Assembly: GCF_016811995.1 (NCBI RefSeq)
Contig: NZ_CP069159.1
Location: 1,488,001-1,552,000 of the forward strand
Length of the DNA: 64,000 nt
Direction: 5' to 3'
Source: Citrobacter sp. R56
GTDB lineage: Bacteria; Pseudomonadota; Gammaproteobacteria; Enterobacterales; Enterobacteriaceae
Position numbers and translations under genes: made by a program. The notes under the pieces are model-generated. The model made no database searches. It was not told the DNA's origin and saw only the letters and a list, made by a program, of their open reading frames with translations. This document shows, in pieces, positions 49,783 to 60,074 of this stretch. Every line of letters starts with the position of its first letter. Position 1 is the first letter of the stretch.

Positions 49783-52068
49783 TTAAATCTTACACGCACC
49801 GCTTTCGCAGCCGTCATCCTGAATAGAAGGCGCCAGATCGTCCTGCGCATCTTCTGCACCGTCACGCGTGTTGTGATAGTACAGCGTTTTCACGCCAAAT
49901 TTATAGGCGGTAAGCAGGTCTTTCAACAACTGTTGCATCGGCACTTTGCCTGACGGGAAACGCGTCGGGTCGTAGTTGGTATTGGCGGAAATCGCCTGAT
50001 CGATAAATTTCTGCATGATGCCTACCAGTTGCAGGTAACCGTCGTTATTCGGCATTTCCCACAGCAGCTCATACGCGTCTTTCAGCGATTCATAATCAGG
50101 GACAACCTGGCGCAGAACGCCATCCTTCGAGGCCTTGATACTGACATGACCGCGCGGCGGCTCAATGCCGTTGGTGGCATTGGAGATCTGCGAAGAGGTC
50201 TCGGACGGCATCAGGGCTGAAAGCGTGGAGTTACGCAGACCGTGCGTCTTGACGGATTCGCGCAGGGCTTCCCAGTCAAGGTGCAGCGGTTCATTGACGA
50301 CCGCATCGAGATCTTTCTTATAGGTGTCGATCGGCAGGATCCCTTGCGCGTAAGTGGTTTCGTTAAACCACGGGCAGGCACCTTGCTCTTTCGCCAGTTC
50401 ATTAGAGGCTTTCAGCAGGTAATACTGAATGGCTTCAAACGTTTTGTGGGTCAGGTTATTTGCGCTGCCGTCAGAGTAACGCTTGCCGTTTTTCGCCAGC
50501 CAGTAGGCGTAGTTGATCACGCCAATACCGAGGGTACGACGTCCCATCGCGCCGCGTTTGGCGGCCGGGATCGGGTAGTCCTGATAATCCAGCAGCGCAT
50601 CCAGCGCACGAACGGCCAGCACGGCAAGCTCTTCCAGTTCATCAAGGCTATTGATTGCACCCAGATTGAACGCGGAAAGGGTACACAGCGCAATTTCGCC
50701 GTTCTCATCGTTGACGTCAGTCAGCGGCTTGGTCGGCAGTGCGATTTCCAGGCACAGGTTAGACTGGCGTACCGGCGCAACCTGAGGATCAAACGGGCTG
50801 TGGGTGTTGCAGTGGTCGACGTTCTGAATATAGATACGGCCTGTAGAAGCACGCTCCTGCATCATCAGCGAGAACAACTCAACGGCTTTAACACGTTGCT
50901 TACGGATGCTGTCGTCTTTTTCGTATCGGGTGTACAGGCGCTCAAATTCATCCTGATCGGCGAAGAAGGCATCGTACAGGCCCGGGACGTCAGACGGGCT
51001 GAACAGGGTAATGTCTTCGCCTTTCAGCAGACGGGTATACATCAGTTTGTTGATCTGTACGCCGTAGTCCATGTGACGCACGCGGTTGCCTTCAACGCCA
51101 CGGTTGTTTTTCAACACCAGCAGGCTTTCGACTTCCAGATGCCACATCGGGTAGAACAGCGTTGCCGCACCGCCGCGCACACCGCCCTGAGAGCAGGATT
51201 TCACCGCCGTCTGGAAGTGTTTGTAGAACGGGATACAACCGGTGTGGAAGGCTTCACCGCCGCGAATCGGGCTACCCAGCGCACGGATGCGACCGGCGTT
51301 GATACCGATACCGGCACGCTGGGAAACGTATTTCACAATCGCGCTGGAGGTGGCATTGATGGAGTCCAGGCTGTCGCCGCACTCGATCAGCACACAGGAG
51401 CTGAACTGACGCGTCGGGGTACGCACGCCAGACATGATCGGCGTAGGCAGAGAAATCTTGAACGTGGAGACCGCGTCGTAAAAACGTTTGACGTATTCGA
51501 GACGGGTTTCACGCGGATAGTTAGAGAACAGGCAAGCCGCAACCAGAATATAGAGGAACTGCGCGCTTTCGTAGATTTCACCGGTGACGCGGTTTTGTAC
51601 CAGGTATTTACCTTCTAACTGCTTTACAGCGGCGTAGGAGAAGGTCATATCGCGGTCATGCACGATAAACGAATCCATCTGCTTGAACTCTTCTTCCGTG
51701 TAGTCTTCCAGCAGATGATTGTCGTATTTACCCATCTCAACCATTTTAGTGACATGATCGAACAGTTTGGGCGGTTCAAACTCACCATACGCTTTCTTAC
51801 GCAGATGGAAGATCGCCAGACGCGCAGCCAGATACTGATAATCCGGAGCGTCGCGCGAGATCAGATCCGCAGCAGCTTTGATGATCGTTTCGTGAATATC
51901 GGAGGTCTTAATACCGTCGTAAAATTGAATGTGGGAGCGCAGTTCAACCTGAGAAATCGATACGTTATTCAGTCCTTCTGCCGCCCAATCCAGAACTCGG
52001 TGGATTTTGTCGAGATTGATGCGCTCTGTACTACCATCACGCTTTGTCACCAGCAGACTCTGATTCAT
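49783..52068 (-). CDS. nrdA: Ribonucleoside-diphosphate reductase 1 subunit alpha
   Basis: Class Ia RNR large subunit (761 aa) that reduces NDPs to dNDPs. The N-terminal ATP-cone (about 1-95, [20 protein letters not shown]) senses dATP/ATP. The active-site segment [11 protein letters not shown] contains the thiyl-radical Cys439. The C-terminal redox pair is Cys754 and Cys759 in CESGACKI. The length is identical to E. coli NrdA. Upstream lie DnaA and NrdR sites. Confidence 0.98.
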   Translation of the reverse strand: MNQSLLVTKRDGSTERINLDKIHRVLDWAAEGLNNVSISQVELRSHIQFYDGIKTSDIHETIIKAAADLISRDAPDYQYLAARLAIFHLRKKAYGEFEPPKLFDHVTKMVEMGKYDNHLLEDYTEEEFKQMDSFIVHDRDMTFSYAAVKQLEGKYLVQNRVTGEIYESAQFLYILVAACLFSNYPRETRLEYVKRFYDAVSTFKISLPTPIMSGVRTPTRQFSSCVLIECGDSLDSINATSSAIVKYVSQRAGIGINAGRIRALGSPIRGGEAFHTGCIPFYKHFQTAVKSCSQGGVRGGAATLFYPMWHLEVESLLVLKNNRGVEGNRVRHMDYGVQINKLMYTRLLKGEDITLFSPSDVPGLYDAFFADQDEFERLYTRYEKDDSIRKQRVKAVELFSLMMQERASTGRIYIQNVDHCNTHSPFDPQVAPVRQSNLCLEIALPTKPLTDVNDENGEIALCTLSAFNLGAINSLDELEELAVLAVRALDALLDYQDYPIPAAKRGAMGRRTLGIGVINYAYWLAKNGKRYSDGSANNLTHKTFEAIQYYLLKASNELAKEQGACPWFNETTYAQGILPIDTYKKDLDAVVNEPLHLDWEALRESVKTHGLRNSTLSALMPSETSSQISNATNGIEPPRGHVSIKASKDGVLRQVVPDYESLKDAYELLWEMPNNDGYLQLVGIMQKFIDQAISANTNYDPTRFPSGKVPMQQLLKDLLTAYKFGVKTLYYHNTRDGAEDAQDDLAPSIQDDGCESGACKI

Positions 52069-52105
52069 GTTTTACCTGTCCGTGAAAGAAAAAATATCCC
52101 CTGGC

Positions 52106-52180
52106 TTATCCACTTGTGACTAACTCTGTGGATAAATACTATATATAGGGGTTGGGTGTTAAATGAAACGCTATATGGTG
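52106..52180 (-). promoter_or_regulatory. DnaA boxes and NrdR boxes of the nrdA promoter
   Basis: TTATCCACT at 52106-52114 (one mismatch) and TGTGGATAA at 52127-52135 (an exact DnaA box on the minus strand) form an inverted pair. Next come two NrdR-box-like sites, ACTATATATAGG (52138-52149) and CGCTATATGGTG (52169-52180), with centres 31 bp apart, about three helical turns. DnaA and NrdR control of nrdAB is established in E. coli. The remaining bases to the ubiG terminator (52181-52348) hold only an AT-rich stretch and a GGCCTGGAGGCC palindrome near 52279. Confidence 0.8.
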
Positions 52181-52350
52181 AGTATTCTAGTAGGGATTCT
52201 TTTCAGTACAAGAGTTGATTTTGAGGTTAAATTGAGGTTGCAAAAGGGTAAGAAACGCTAAGTGCGCGTCTTATAAGGCCTGGAGGCCATGTCAAGATTT
52301 CGCGAAAAAAAATGAAAATTTGATCGAGTGCTGATTTCTTCGGCTAAGAA

Positions 52351-52383
52351 AAAGATTGCGCCTTATGACGCAGCGCAATCTTT
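52351..52383 (-). terminator. Intrinsic terminator of ubiG
   Basis: On the minus strand AAAGATTGCGC pairs exactly with GCGCAATCTTT around an 11-nt loop, followed by TTC. It lies 20 bp after the ubiG stop. Confidence 0.85.
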
Positions 52384-52402
52384 ATAAGAATAGTTGATGA
52401 CG

Positions 52403-53131
52403 TTAGTCGTTTTTGGCCGTTGTATGCAACATGTAGTTAACATCAACGCCTGGGCCTAACTTGAACGAATTGGTGATCGGATTGTAATGCAACCCGGTCA
52501 TGTGACGTTCTTTGAGTTCCGTCTGATCAACCCAGCTTAACAGTTCAGCCGGTTTAATAAATTTTTTCACATCGTGCGTACCTTTGGGCACCATGCGCAA
52601 AATATACTCAGCGCCCACAACGGCCATTAACCAGGATTTCCCGTTGCGATTCAGCGTGGAGAAAAAGACCTCGCCGCCGGGTTTCACTAACTGCGCGCAC
52701 GCCCTGACGACCGATTGCGGATCAGGAACATGCTCCAGCATTTCCATACAGGTCACGACATCGTACTGATGCGCATGTTTCGCCGCATGTTCCTCGACGG
52801 TTTCCTGCACGTATTCCACCTGGATGCCGCTTTCCAGCGCATGCAATTTTGCCACCTGTAGCGGCTCAAAGCCCATATCGAGACCAGTGACCGTTGCGCC
52901 CTCACGCGCCATGCTCTCTGCCAGAATGCCCCCGCCACAACCGACATCGAGCACCTTTTTACCAAACAGGCCGCCTGAGCGCTCGGTAATGTAGCCCAGA
53001 CGCAAAGGGTTAATGCGGTGCAGAGGCTTAAATTCTCCCTCAAGATCCCACCAGCGCGACGCGACTGCTTCAAACTTGGCAATTTCTTCATGGTCAACGT
53101 TGTGGGTTACCGGGGGTTTTTCGGCATTCAT
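52403..53131 (-). CDS. ubiG: Ubiquinone biosynthesis O-methyltransferase UbiG
   Basis: Class I SAM-dependent methyltransferase that carries out both O-methylations in ubiquinone synthesis, at the inner-membrane face. In the 242 aa motif I is [16 protein letters not shown] (about 59-74), the post-I acidic residue is in VTGLDM, and motif II is near [16 protein letters not shown]. The length is close to E. coli UbiG (240). It is divergent from gyrA across a 158-bp spacer. Confidence 0.97.
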   Translation of the reverse strand: MNAEKPPVTHNVDHEEIAKFEAVASRWWDLEGEFKPLHRINPLRLGYITERSGGLFGKKVLDVGCGGGILAESMAREGATVTGLDMGFEPLQVAKLHALESGIQVEYVQETVEEHAAKHAHQYDVVTCMEMLEHVPDPQSVVRACAQLVKPGGEVFFSTLNRNGKSWLMAVVGAEYILRMVPKGTHDVKKFIKPAELLSWVDQTELKERHMTGLHYNPITNSFKLGPGVDVNYMLHTTAKND

Positions 53132-53214
53132 GGGTGCTTCTACTCCTTATTTGGCAAGACAGATGAGTATATCAGCCTGACGGGACGAATAAAGCCTCTC
53201 GAGGAGGCAATCCG

Positions 53215-53245
53215 TTTACCTGTATTAGCGTGGTTGTGTTATAAT
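53215..53245 (+). promoter_or_regulatory. Candidate gyrA promoter
   Basis: A consensus -10 TATAAT lies at 53240-53245. It is preceded by TTTACC/TTACCT at about 53215-53221, with a longer than optimal spacer of 18-19 bp. Such long spacers are a feature of relaxation-stimulated gyrase promoters. The start of gyrA follows 45 bp after the -10. Confidence 0.65.
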
Positions 53246-53289
53246 TTGCGACCTTTGAATCCGGGAAACAGTAGAGGGATAGCGGTTAG

Positions 53290-55947
53290 ATGAGCGACCT
53301 TGCGAGAGAAATTACACCGGTCAACATTGAGGAAGAGCTGAAGAGCTCCTATCTGGATTATGCGATGTCGGTCATTGTTGGCCGTGCGCTTCCGGATGTC
53401 CGAGATGGCCTGAAGCCGGTACACCGTCGCGTTCTTTACGCCATGAACGTATTGGGCAATGACTGGAACAAAGCCTACAAAAAATCTGCCCGTGTCGTTG
53501 GTGACGTAATCGGTAAATACCACCCTCATGGTGATACTGCCGTTTATGACACTATTGTTCGTATGGCGCAGCCATTCTCCTTGCGTTACATGCTGGTTGA
53601 CGGCCAGGGTAACTTCGGTTCTGTCGATGGCGATTCCGCCGCAGCGATGCGTTATACGGAAATCCGTATGTCGAAAATCGCCCACGAGATAATGGCAGAC
53701 CTGGAAAAAGAGACGGTGGATTTCGTCGATAACTACGACGGCACCGAAAGAATTCCAGATGTTATGCCGACCAAAATTCCTAACCTGCTGGTGAACGGTT
53801 CGTCCGGTATCGCCGTTGGTATGGCGACCAACATCCCGCCACATAACCTGACGGAAGTGATCAACGGCTGCCTGGCGTATATCGACGACGAAGACATCTC
53901 GGTCGAAGGCCTGATGGAACACATTCCTGGCCCGGACTTCCCGACAGCGGCGATCATCAATGGCCGTCGCGGCATTGAAGAAGCCTATCGTACCGGTCGC
54001 GGTAAAGTGTACATTCGCGCTCGCGCGGAAGTGGAAGCTGACGCGAAAACCGGTCGCGAAACCATCATCGTTCATGAAATCCCTTACCAGGTGAACAAAG
54101 CGCGCCTGATCGAAAAGATTGCTGAACTGGTGAAAGAAAAACGCGTTGAAGGTATCAGCGCGCTGCGTGACGAGTCTGACAAAGACGGTATGCGCATCGT
54201 GATTGAAATCAAACGCGATGCGGTCGGGGAAGTGGTACTGAATAACCTCTATTCCCAGACGCAGTTGCAGGTCTCCTTCGGTATCAACATGGTTGCCTTG
54301 CACCATGGCCAGCCGAAGATCATGAACCTGAAAGACATTATTTCTGCGTTCGTGCGTCACCGTCGTGAAGTGGTGACTCGCCGTACTATTTTTGAACTGC
54401 GTAAAGCCCGCGATCGTGCGCATATCCTCGAAGCACTGGCGATTGCGCTGGCGAACATTGACCCAATCATTGAGCTTATCCGTCGTGCGCCAACGCCTGC
54501 GGAAGCAAAAGCGGCATTGATCGCGCGCTCCTGGGATCTGGGCAACGTGGCTGCCATGCTGGAACGTGCGGGTGATGACGCGGCACGTCCTGAATGGCTG
54601 GAGCCAGAGTTCGGCGTGCGTGACGGTCAATACTATCTGACCGAACAGCAGGCACAGGCGATCCTGGATCTGCGTTTGCAGAAACTGACCGGCCTTGAGC
54701 ACGAAAAACTGCTCGATGAGTACAAAGAGCTGCTGGAGCAGATCGCGGAACTGTTGCACATTCTGGGCAGCGCCGACCGTCTGATGGAAGTGATTCGCGA
54801 AGAGATGGAATTGATTCGCGAGCAGTTTGGCGATAAGCGTCGTACTGAAATCACCGCCAACAGCGCGGACATCAACCTTGAAGACCTGATCAACCAGGAA
54901 GATGTGGTTGTGACGCTGTCTCACCAGGGTTATGTGAAGTATCAGCCGCTTTCTGAGTACGAAGCGCAGCGTCGTGGCGGGAAAGGTAAATCTGCCGCAC
55001 GTATTAAAGAAGAAGACTTTATTGACCGACTGCTGGTGGCGAATACGCACGATCATATTCTGTGCTTCTCCAGCCGTGGCCGCGTTTACTCCATGAAAGT
55101 CTATCAACTGCCGGAAGCGAGCCGTGGCGCACGTGGCCGTCCGATCGTCAACCTGCTGCCGCTTGAGCAGGATGAACGTATTACCGCGATTCTGCCGGTG
55201 ACTGAGTTTGAAGAAGGCGTGAAAGTCTTCATGGCGACCGCCAACGGTACGGTGAAGAAAACCGTTCTGACCGAGTTCAATCGTCTGCGTACCGCCGGTA
55301 AAGTGGCGATCAAACTGGTCGAAGGCGATGAACTGATTGGCGTGGATCTGACCAGCGGTGATGATGAAGTCATGCTGTTCTCTGCCGAAGGTAAAGTGGT
55401 TCGCTTTAAGGAAGCCTCGGTTCGTGCGATGGGTTGCAACACCACCGGTGTTCGCGGTATTCGCTTAGGTGGGAGCGACAAAGTGGTTTCGCTGATCATC
55501 CCACGTGGTGAAGGCGCAATCCTGACGGCAACACAAAACGGTTACGGTAAACGTACGGCGGTAGAAGAGTACCCAACCAAGTCGCGTGCGACGAAAGGGG
55601 TTATCTCTATCAAAGTCACCGAACGTAACGGTTCTGTTGTCGGCGCGGTGCAGGTCGACGATGCGGATCAGATTATGATGATCACCGATGCCGGTACGCT
55701 GGTGCGTACTCGCGTGTCGGAAATCAGCATTGTGGGTCGTAACACCCAGGGCGTTATCCTCATCCGTACTGCGGAAGATGAAAACGTGGTGGGTCTGCAG
55801 CGTGTTGCTGAGCCTGTCGATGATGAAGAACTGGATTCTATCGACGGTAGCGCCGCAGAAGGGGACGAAGACATCGCCCCGGAAGTGGAAAGCGATGATG
55901 ACGTCGCAGACGATGCCGACGACTCAGCGGAAGACGCTGACGAGTAA
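53290..55947 (+). CDS. gyrA: DNA gyrase subunit A
   Basis: Type IIA topoisomerase subunit that cuts and rejoins DNA during negative supercoiling, in an A2B2 complex with GyrB. The 885 aa show catalytic Tyr122 in RYTEIR and the quinolone region [11 protein letters not shown], with Thr83 and Asp87. The GyrA box QRRGGKG lies around residue 560, followed by the C-terminal DNA-wrapping blades and an acidic tail. The tail, rich in Asp/Glu/Ala, makes it about ten residues longer than E. coli GyrA (875). Thr83 with Asp87 is, to my knowledge, the natural state in C. freundii, not a resistance change. It ends in a strong terminator. Confidence 0.97.
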   Translation: MSDLAREITPVNIEEELKSSYLDYAMSVIVGRALPDVRDGLKPVHRRVLYAMNVLGNDWNKAYKKSARVVGDVIGKYHPHGDTAVYDTIVRMAQPFSLRYMLVDGQGNFGSVDGDSAAAMRYTEIRMSKIAHEIMADLEKETVDFVDNYDGTERIPDVMPTKIPNLLVNGSSGIAVGMATNIPPHNLTEVINGCLAYIDDEDISVEGLMEHIPGPDFPTAAIINGRRGIEEAYRTGRGKVYIRARAEVEADAKTGRETIIVHEIPYQVNKARLIEKIAELVKEKRVEGISALRDESDKDGMRIVIEIKRDAVGEVVLNNLYSQTQLQVSFGINMVALHHGQPKIMNLKDIISAFVRHRREVVTRRTIFELRKARDRAHILEALAIALANIDPIIELIRRAPTPAEAKAALIARSWDLGNVAAMLERAGDDAARPEWLEPEFGVRDGQYYLTEQQAQAILDLRLQKLTGLEHEKLLDEYKELLEQIAELLHILGSADRLMEVIREEMELIREQFGDKRRTEITANSADINLEDLINQEDVVVTLSHQGYVKYQPLSEYEAQRRGGKGKSAARIKEEDFIDRLLVANTHDHILCFSSRGRVYSMKVYQLPEASRGARGRPIVNLLPLEQDERITAILPVTEFEEGVKVFMATANGTVKKTVLTEFNRLRTAGKVAIKLVEGDELIGVDLTSGDDEVMLFSAEGKVVRFKEASVRAMGCNTTGVRGIRLGGSDKVVSLIIPRGEGAILTATQNGYGKRTAVEEYPTKSRATKGVISIKVTERNGSVVGAVQVDDADQIMMITDAGTLVRTRVSEISIVGRNTQGVILIRTAEDENVVGLQRVAEPVDDEELDSIDGSAAEGDEDIAPEVESDDDVADDADDSAEDADE

Positions 55948-55961
55948 TCACCTTGATATGC

Positions 55962-55987
55962 AAAGGGCCGGAATTCCGGCCCTTTTT
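55962..55987 (+). terminator. Intrinsic terminator of gyrA
   Basis: AAAGGGCCGG (55962-55971) pairs with CCGGCCCTTT around AATT and ends in T5. A second small hairpin, CCACC/GGTGG at 56004-56020, followed on the minus strand by TTT, may serve the convergent atoB. Confidence 0.92.
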
Positions 55988-56031
55988 CGTTATCAACCTT
56001 AAACCACCCCATGGAGGTGGCGATCGTTAAT

Positions 56032-57216
56032 TTAGTTCATCCGTTCAACAATCATCGCGATCCCCTGACCGCCACCCACACACAGCGTCGCCAGCCCCAG
56101 TGTTTTATCGTGCGCCTCCAGGCTGTGAAGCAGCGTGACCAGAATACGCGCACCGCTGGTCCCGATAGGATGCCCAAGTGCGATAGCGCCGCCGTTGATA
56201 TTCACTTTCTGATGATCAAAGCCAAGGACTTTACCCACTGCAAGGAACTGCGCGGCAAATGCCTCATTGGCTTCGATGAGATCGATATCAGAAAGCTGGA
56301 GCCCGCTCTGTAACAGCGCTTTTTGGGTGGCGGGAACCGGCCCCATCCCCATCAATGCGGGGGCGACGCCGCCGCTGGCCCAGGATTTAATACGCGCAAG
56401 CGGCTTCAGCCCCGCCGCCAGTGCCGCCGATTCGTCCATCACCACCAGAGCTGCTGCGCCATCGTTGATCCCCGAGGCATTACCGGCAGTCACGGTACCC
56501 TCTTTGTCAAAAGCGGGACGCAACGCGGCGAGGCCTCCCGCCGTTGTTTCGGCTTTCGGAAATTCATCACGGTCAAAAACCAGGGTTTTCTTGCGCGATG
56601 TGATGGTGACGGGGACGATCTCTTTCTGAAACGCGCCGCTTTCCATCGCCGCTACGGCTTTACGCTGGGAGTGGAGCGCCAGTTCATCCTGCATCTCGCG
56701 GCTGATATCGTATTCCCGGGCGATGTTTTCCGCAGTGATCCCCATATGGTAACCGTGGATGGCGCAGAGCAGACCATCATGCAGAATGGAGTCGGATAAT
56801 TGTCCGTCGCCGAGGCGATAGCCCCAACGGGCTTTTGCATCCAGCAGATAGGGCGCCTGACTCATGTTCTCCATGCCGCCCGCGATGATGGCTTGTGCTT
56901 GCCCGGTCGCAATCGCCTGTGCGGCCAGCGCGACGCTTTTCAGGCCAGAGCCGCACAGTTTGTTGACGGTAAAACCGCAAACCGTATCGGCAAGACCGCT
57001 TTTTAACAACGCCTGGCGCGCCGGGTTTTGTCCCAGACCCGCCTGAAGCACATTGCCCATGATCACTTCATCAACCCGTTGAGGATCGAGTTGCGCACGT
57101 TCAAGCGCAGCTTTGATCGCCGTTACCCCAAGATCGATGGCGCTGGTGGCTGCCAGCGCGCCGTTAAAGTTGCCAATGGCGGTACGTGCCGCACTGACGA
57201 TGACACTGTTTTTCAT
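56032..57216 (-). CDS. atoB: Acetyl-CoA acetyltransferase AtoB (thiolase II)
   Basis: Degradative thiolase that splits acetoacetyl-CoA with CoA into two acetyl-CoA. The 394 aa have acyl-accepting Cys88 in [11 protein letters not shown], His349 in [10 protein letters not shown] and Cys379 in [11 protein letters not shown] 57216 ([15 protein letters not shown]) gives the E. coli length. It is the last gene of atoDAEB. In K-12 yfaPQSTA lie between it and gyrA; here only 84 bp separate the stops. Confidence 0.96.
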   Translation of the reverse strand: MKNSVIVSAARTAIGNFNGALAATSAIDLGVTAIKAALERAQLDPQRVDEVIMGNVLQAGLGQNPARQALLKSGLADTVCGFTVNKLCGSGLKSVALAAQAIATGQAQAIIAGGMENMSQAPYLLDAKARWGYRLGDGQLSDSILHDGLLCAIHGYHMGITAENIAREYDISREMQDELALHSQRKAVAAMESGAFQKEIVPVTITSRKKTLVFDRDEFPKAETTAGGLAALRPAFDKEGTVTAGNASGINDGAAALVVMDESAALAAGLKPLARIKSWASGGVAPALMGMGPVPATQKALLQSGLQLSDIDLIEANEAFAAQFLAVGKVLGFDHQKVNINGGAIALGHPIGTSGARILVTLLHSLEAHDKTLGLATLCVGGGQGIAMIVERMN

Positions 57217-57245
57217 CTTCTGTTCCTTACTGTGAAAGGTTGTCG

Positions 57246-58568
57246 TCAGAACACGCTCAGGCCAATGACGAATATGATCCCGGAAAAGAGCAGGGCCGTG
57301 ATGCAGTAACCCATGATGTCGCGCACCCCAAGCCCGGCGATGGCCAGCGCAGGTAGCGCCCAGAACGGCTGCGCCATGTTCATCCACTGCTCGCCGTAGG
57401 CAATCGCCATGACCGACTTGCCAAGATCGGCGCCCAGCGCCTCAGCGGCCGGAAGCACGAAGGGGCCCTGGATGACCCAGTGTCCGCCGCCCGACGGCAC
57501 GGCAAAGTTAATCAGCGCAGAGCTGAAGAAGGTCATGAGGGGGAAGGTGTCTTTGTTGGCGACGTTGATGAAGAACTCGGTGATAAGCCCCCCGAGGCCG
57601 GAGTGTTCCATCATCAGCTGAATTCCCGCGTAGAAAGGGAACTGAACCAGAATACCTGCGGTACTGCGGGCGGCTGCGCTGACGGCACGCATATAGGCCA
57701 TGGGCGTTTTGTGGAGTAACAACCCGGCAATCAGGAACATCAGGTTGACGGTGTTAATCGTGATATTGAACCCTTTCTCTGCAAAGTCGAACGCCAGATA
57801 AGCAATACCCAACGCACCGATGATCAGCGTCAGAATGCGGCTCTCTTCCAGTTTCTCAGACGGCGGGGCATCAGCCGGTAATGTTTTCTGAAAATCAGTG
57901 TCGTCCAGCAATAATTTGGGATCAACGGAGACGACATCAGACGGTTTTGGCACCATCAAACGGGTAATGAACGGCATCACCACGATAAGACTCAGCGTAA
58001 TGAAGATATTGAATCCGGTGAAAATGGTGTCCCCGACCGGAATTAACCCTGCAATATGCTCGACCGGGTTGCCTGGCGTCGCGGCGAGCAGCGGCATCGA
58101 GCCGGAGAGGCCGCCACCCCAGGTGATAAAGCCGATATAGGCGCAGGCAATGAGCAGGGGATAGTCGGAACCGGGTACCCGGCGTGCGACCTCGCGGGCA
58201 AACATCGCTCCCACCACCAGACCAAAACCCCAGTTGATGACGGATGCGACCGCGCCAAAGAACGTTACCAGCATCACCCCTTGTGCCGGGGTTTTGGCGA
58301 CCGATGCGGCGGTACGCAGCAGGCTTTTCACCGGCCCGGAACTGGCCAGCGCATGTCCGGTGACAATGATTAACGCCATCTGCATCCCAAATGCCAGCAG
58401 GTTCCAGAAACCGTCACCCCAAAATTTCACCATCTTGATGGGGGTTTGTGGCGTTAACCAGAGCGCAATCCCAAACGTCAGCAGCGTCAGCATCATGGCA
58501 AAGATCAGCGGATCGGGGAGCCAGCGACTGACAAAGCGCGTCATAAAGCGTGAGATACGACCAATCAT
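57246..58568 (-). CDS. atoE: Short-chain fatty acid transporter AtoE
   Basis: Inner-membrane carrier (440 aa, about 11-12 hydrophobic helices) of the AtoE family, thought to import acetoacetate, butyrate and other short-chain acids. Segments [30 protein letters not shown] and [22 protein letters not shown] are characteristic. It overlaps atoA by 4 bp (ATGA) and lies 29 bp before atoB. Confidence 0.95.
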   Translation of the reverse strand: MIGRISRFMTRFVSRWLPDPLIFAMMLTLLTFGIALWLTPQTPIKMVKFWGDGFWNLLAFGMQMALIIVTGHALASSGPVKSLLRTAASVAKTPAQGVMLVTFFGAVASVINWGFGLVVGAMFAREVARRVPGSDYPLLIACAYIGFITWGGGLSGSMPLLAATPGNPVEHIAGLIPVGDTIFTGFNIFITLSLIVVMPFITRLMVPKPSDVVSVDPKLLLDDTDFQKTLPADAPPSEKLEESRILTLIIGALGIAYLAFDFAEKGFNITINTVNLMFLIAGLLLHKTPMAYMRAVSAAARSTAGILVQFPFYAGIQLMMEHSGLGGLITEFFINVANKDTFPLMTFFSSALINFAVPSGGGHWVIQGPFVLPAAEALGADLGKSVMAIAYGEQWMNMAQPFWALPALAIAGLGVRDIMGYCITALLFSGIIFVIGLSVF

Positions 58569-59215
58569 GCATCACCTCGTTGGATTATCAGGTTGGCTGC
58601 AACGTCAAAATGCGCTTCGGTTTTCGCGCGAAGCGTGGCGATATCACATTCTTCAGCGATTTCGGTAAGCCACATTTTGCCGTCAATGAAACGGAATACG
58701 GCGAGCTCAGTCACCAGCATATGTACCGCGTGCTGGGCGGTTAGCGGCATGGTGCAGTAACGCAGAATTTTGGCTGAACCGTCTTTCGCGCAGTGCTCCA
58801 TGGCAATGATCACTTTGCGCGCGCCAGTGACCAGGTCCATCGCGCCCCCCATACCGGGCACCAGTTTGCCGGGAACGACCCAGTTGGCGAGGTTGGCCTT
58901 CTCATCCACCTGCAATCCGCCGAGGACGCAGGCATCAACATGGCCACCGCGAATCAGTGCAAACGACATTGCGCTATCAAACATCGCGGCGCCGGGTAAT
59001 ATGCCGCACGGTTGCCCGCCAGCATTCACTAAATCGGGATGGGCAGTGGTGACGGGACCCAGCCCAAGAAAACCGTTCTCTGATTGCAGCGTGATATGGA
59101 TATCGGCGGGAAGATAATTAGCGACCAGTGTCGGCAGACCAATCCCTAAGTTAACGACGTCACCATCACGAAGTTCTTGCGCCACGCGGCGCGCAATACG
59201 TTGTTTAGCATCCAT
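58565..59215 (-). CDS. atoA: Acetyl-CoA:acetoacetate CoA-transferase beta subunit
   Basis: Beta subunit (216 aa) of the class I CoA-transferase that moves CoA from acetyl-CoA to acetoacetate. The catalytic glutamate is Glu46 in the LQSENGFLGLGP motif. GIGLPTLVANYLP is the oxyanion loop region. It follows atoD after 2 bp and overlaps atoE by 4 bp. Confidence 0.96.
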   Translation of the reverse strand: MDAKQRIARRVAQELRDGDVVNLGIGLPTLVANYLPADIHITLQSENGFLGLGPVTTAHPDLVNAGGQPCGILPGAAMFDSAMSFALIRGGHVDACVLGGLQVDEKANLANWVVPGKLVPGMGGAMDLVTGARKVIIAMEHCAKDGSAKILRYCTMPLTAQHAVHMLVTELAVFRFIDGKMWLTEIAEECDIATLRAKTEAHFDVAANLIIQRGDA

Positions 59216-59217
59216 GA

Positions 59218-59877
59218 TTAACGCTCCTGTGGAATAACGATATGGTCGATAACCGCGCCTGGGGTGACAATCTGGTCTGGCAACAGGCAGCCTGTTTCGA
59301 CCAGCTCGTCAGGTTCCACCAGCGTGATATCGGCGGCGAGGGCAATCAGGGGGTTAAAATTGCGGGCGCTGAGTTGATAGGTGAGGTTGCCGAGGGGATC
59401 GGCGCGGTGGGCGCGGATCAGCGCCAGATCGGCACGCAGTGGACGCTCAAGCAGCCACTTTTTTCCATCGAGCGTCATGGTCTGTTTACCGTCCTCCACC
59501 ACAGTGCCGACGCCCGTCGGGGTCAGAAAACCGCCGAGACCCGCGCCGCCACAGCGGATTTGTTCTATCAGGGTTCCTTGTGGAACCAGCTGTACCTCCA
59601 TTTCTCCGGCAATCATTCGCCGACCGGTTTCGGGGTTGGTGCCAATATGCGAGGCGATAACTTTGCTCACCCGGCCATTGACGATAAGCGGGCCAATACC
59701 GGTATCGATAAAGGCGGTATCGTTGGCGATTAGCGTGAGATCCCTGACGCCGGAATCAAGGAGGGCCTCGATCAGACGGGGCGGGGTGCCAACGCCGATA
59801 AAACCGCCAACCATGATGGTCATGCCGTCACGAAAAAAATCGGGTGCGTCCTGTAAGGTAATCAGTTTTGTTTTCAT
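59218..59877 (-). CDS. atoD: Acetyl-CoA:acetoacetate CoA-transferase alpha subunit
   Basis: Alpha subunit (219 aa) of the heterotetrameric CoA-transferase, which binds CoA through the conserved [16 protein letters not shown] segment. [18 protein letters not shown] is the second signature. ATG 59877 ([15 protein letters not shown]) was chosen by comparison with E. coli AtoD; longer in-frame starts would run into the promoter. It is the first gene of the AtoC/sigma-54-driven operon. Confidence 0.96.
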   Translation of the reverse strand: MKTKLITLQDAPDFFRDGMTIMVGGFIGVGTPPRLIEALLDSGVRDLTLIANDTAFIDTGIGPLIVNGRVSKVIASHIGTNPETGRRMIAGEMEVQLVPQGTLIEQIRCGGAGLGGFLTPTGVGTVVEDGKQTMTLDGKKWLLERPLRADLALIRAHRADPLGNLTYQLSARNFNPLIALAADITLVEPDELVETGCLLPDQIVTPGAVIDHIVIPQER

Positions 59878-59922
59878 TATGTTTCCCTTTTGCATACTCC
59901 ATGTTGGGTACGCATAGGGAAT

Positions 59923-59938
59923 AGCAAGCGGAATGCCA
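59923..59938 (-). promoter_or_regulatory. Sigma-54 promoter of atoDAEB
   Basis: The minus strand reads TGGCATTCCGCTTGCT. This is the -24 GG and -12 GC pair with exactly 10 bases between, close to the consensus TGGCAC-N5-TTGCA. Transcription would start about 12 bp downstream, near 59911, 34 bp before atoD. Confidence 0.88.
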
Positions 59939-60027
59939 GAAGCGATGAATAACAAAAATATTAGTTAAGATATTAATTATGAAGGTTTATTTTTGAGTGG
60001 GTGGGTATGTGAGACGAGGAGAAATAG

Positions 60028-60058
60028 GCAGAATTTTGCGCACTGTGCAAAATTCTGC
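60028..60058. promoter_or_regulatory. AtoC enhancer palindrome
   Basis: GCAGAATTTTGC (60028-60039) and GCAAAATTCTGC (60047-60058) are exact inverted copies around GCACTGT. The site is about 117-147 bp upstream of the predicted start, the position reported for the AtoC site in E. coli. It lies between the atoC stop and the atoD promoter. Confidence 0.85.
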
Positions 60059-60074
60059 ATAGCAGATTCCGGTA

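Noticed and set aside
50242..51618. Plus-strand open frame of 458 codons opposite nrdA
   Set aside because: Antisense shadow of a fully conserved gene; no ribosome site or domain.
53536..53538. GyrA Thr83 as a quinolone-resistance mutation
   Set aside because: Thr83 is, to my knowledge, wild type in C. freundii; resistant isolates carry Ile there.
53239..55107. Minus-strand open frame of 622 codons opposite gyrA
   Set aside because: It lies wholly within the conserved gyrA coding sequence, shows no recognisable domain and arises from GC-rich codon bias.
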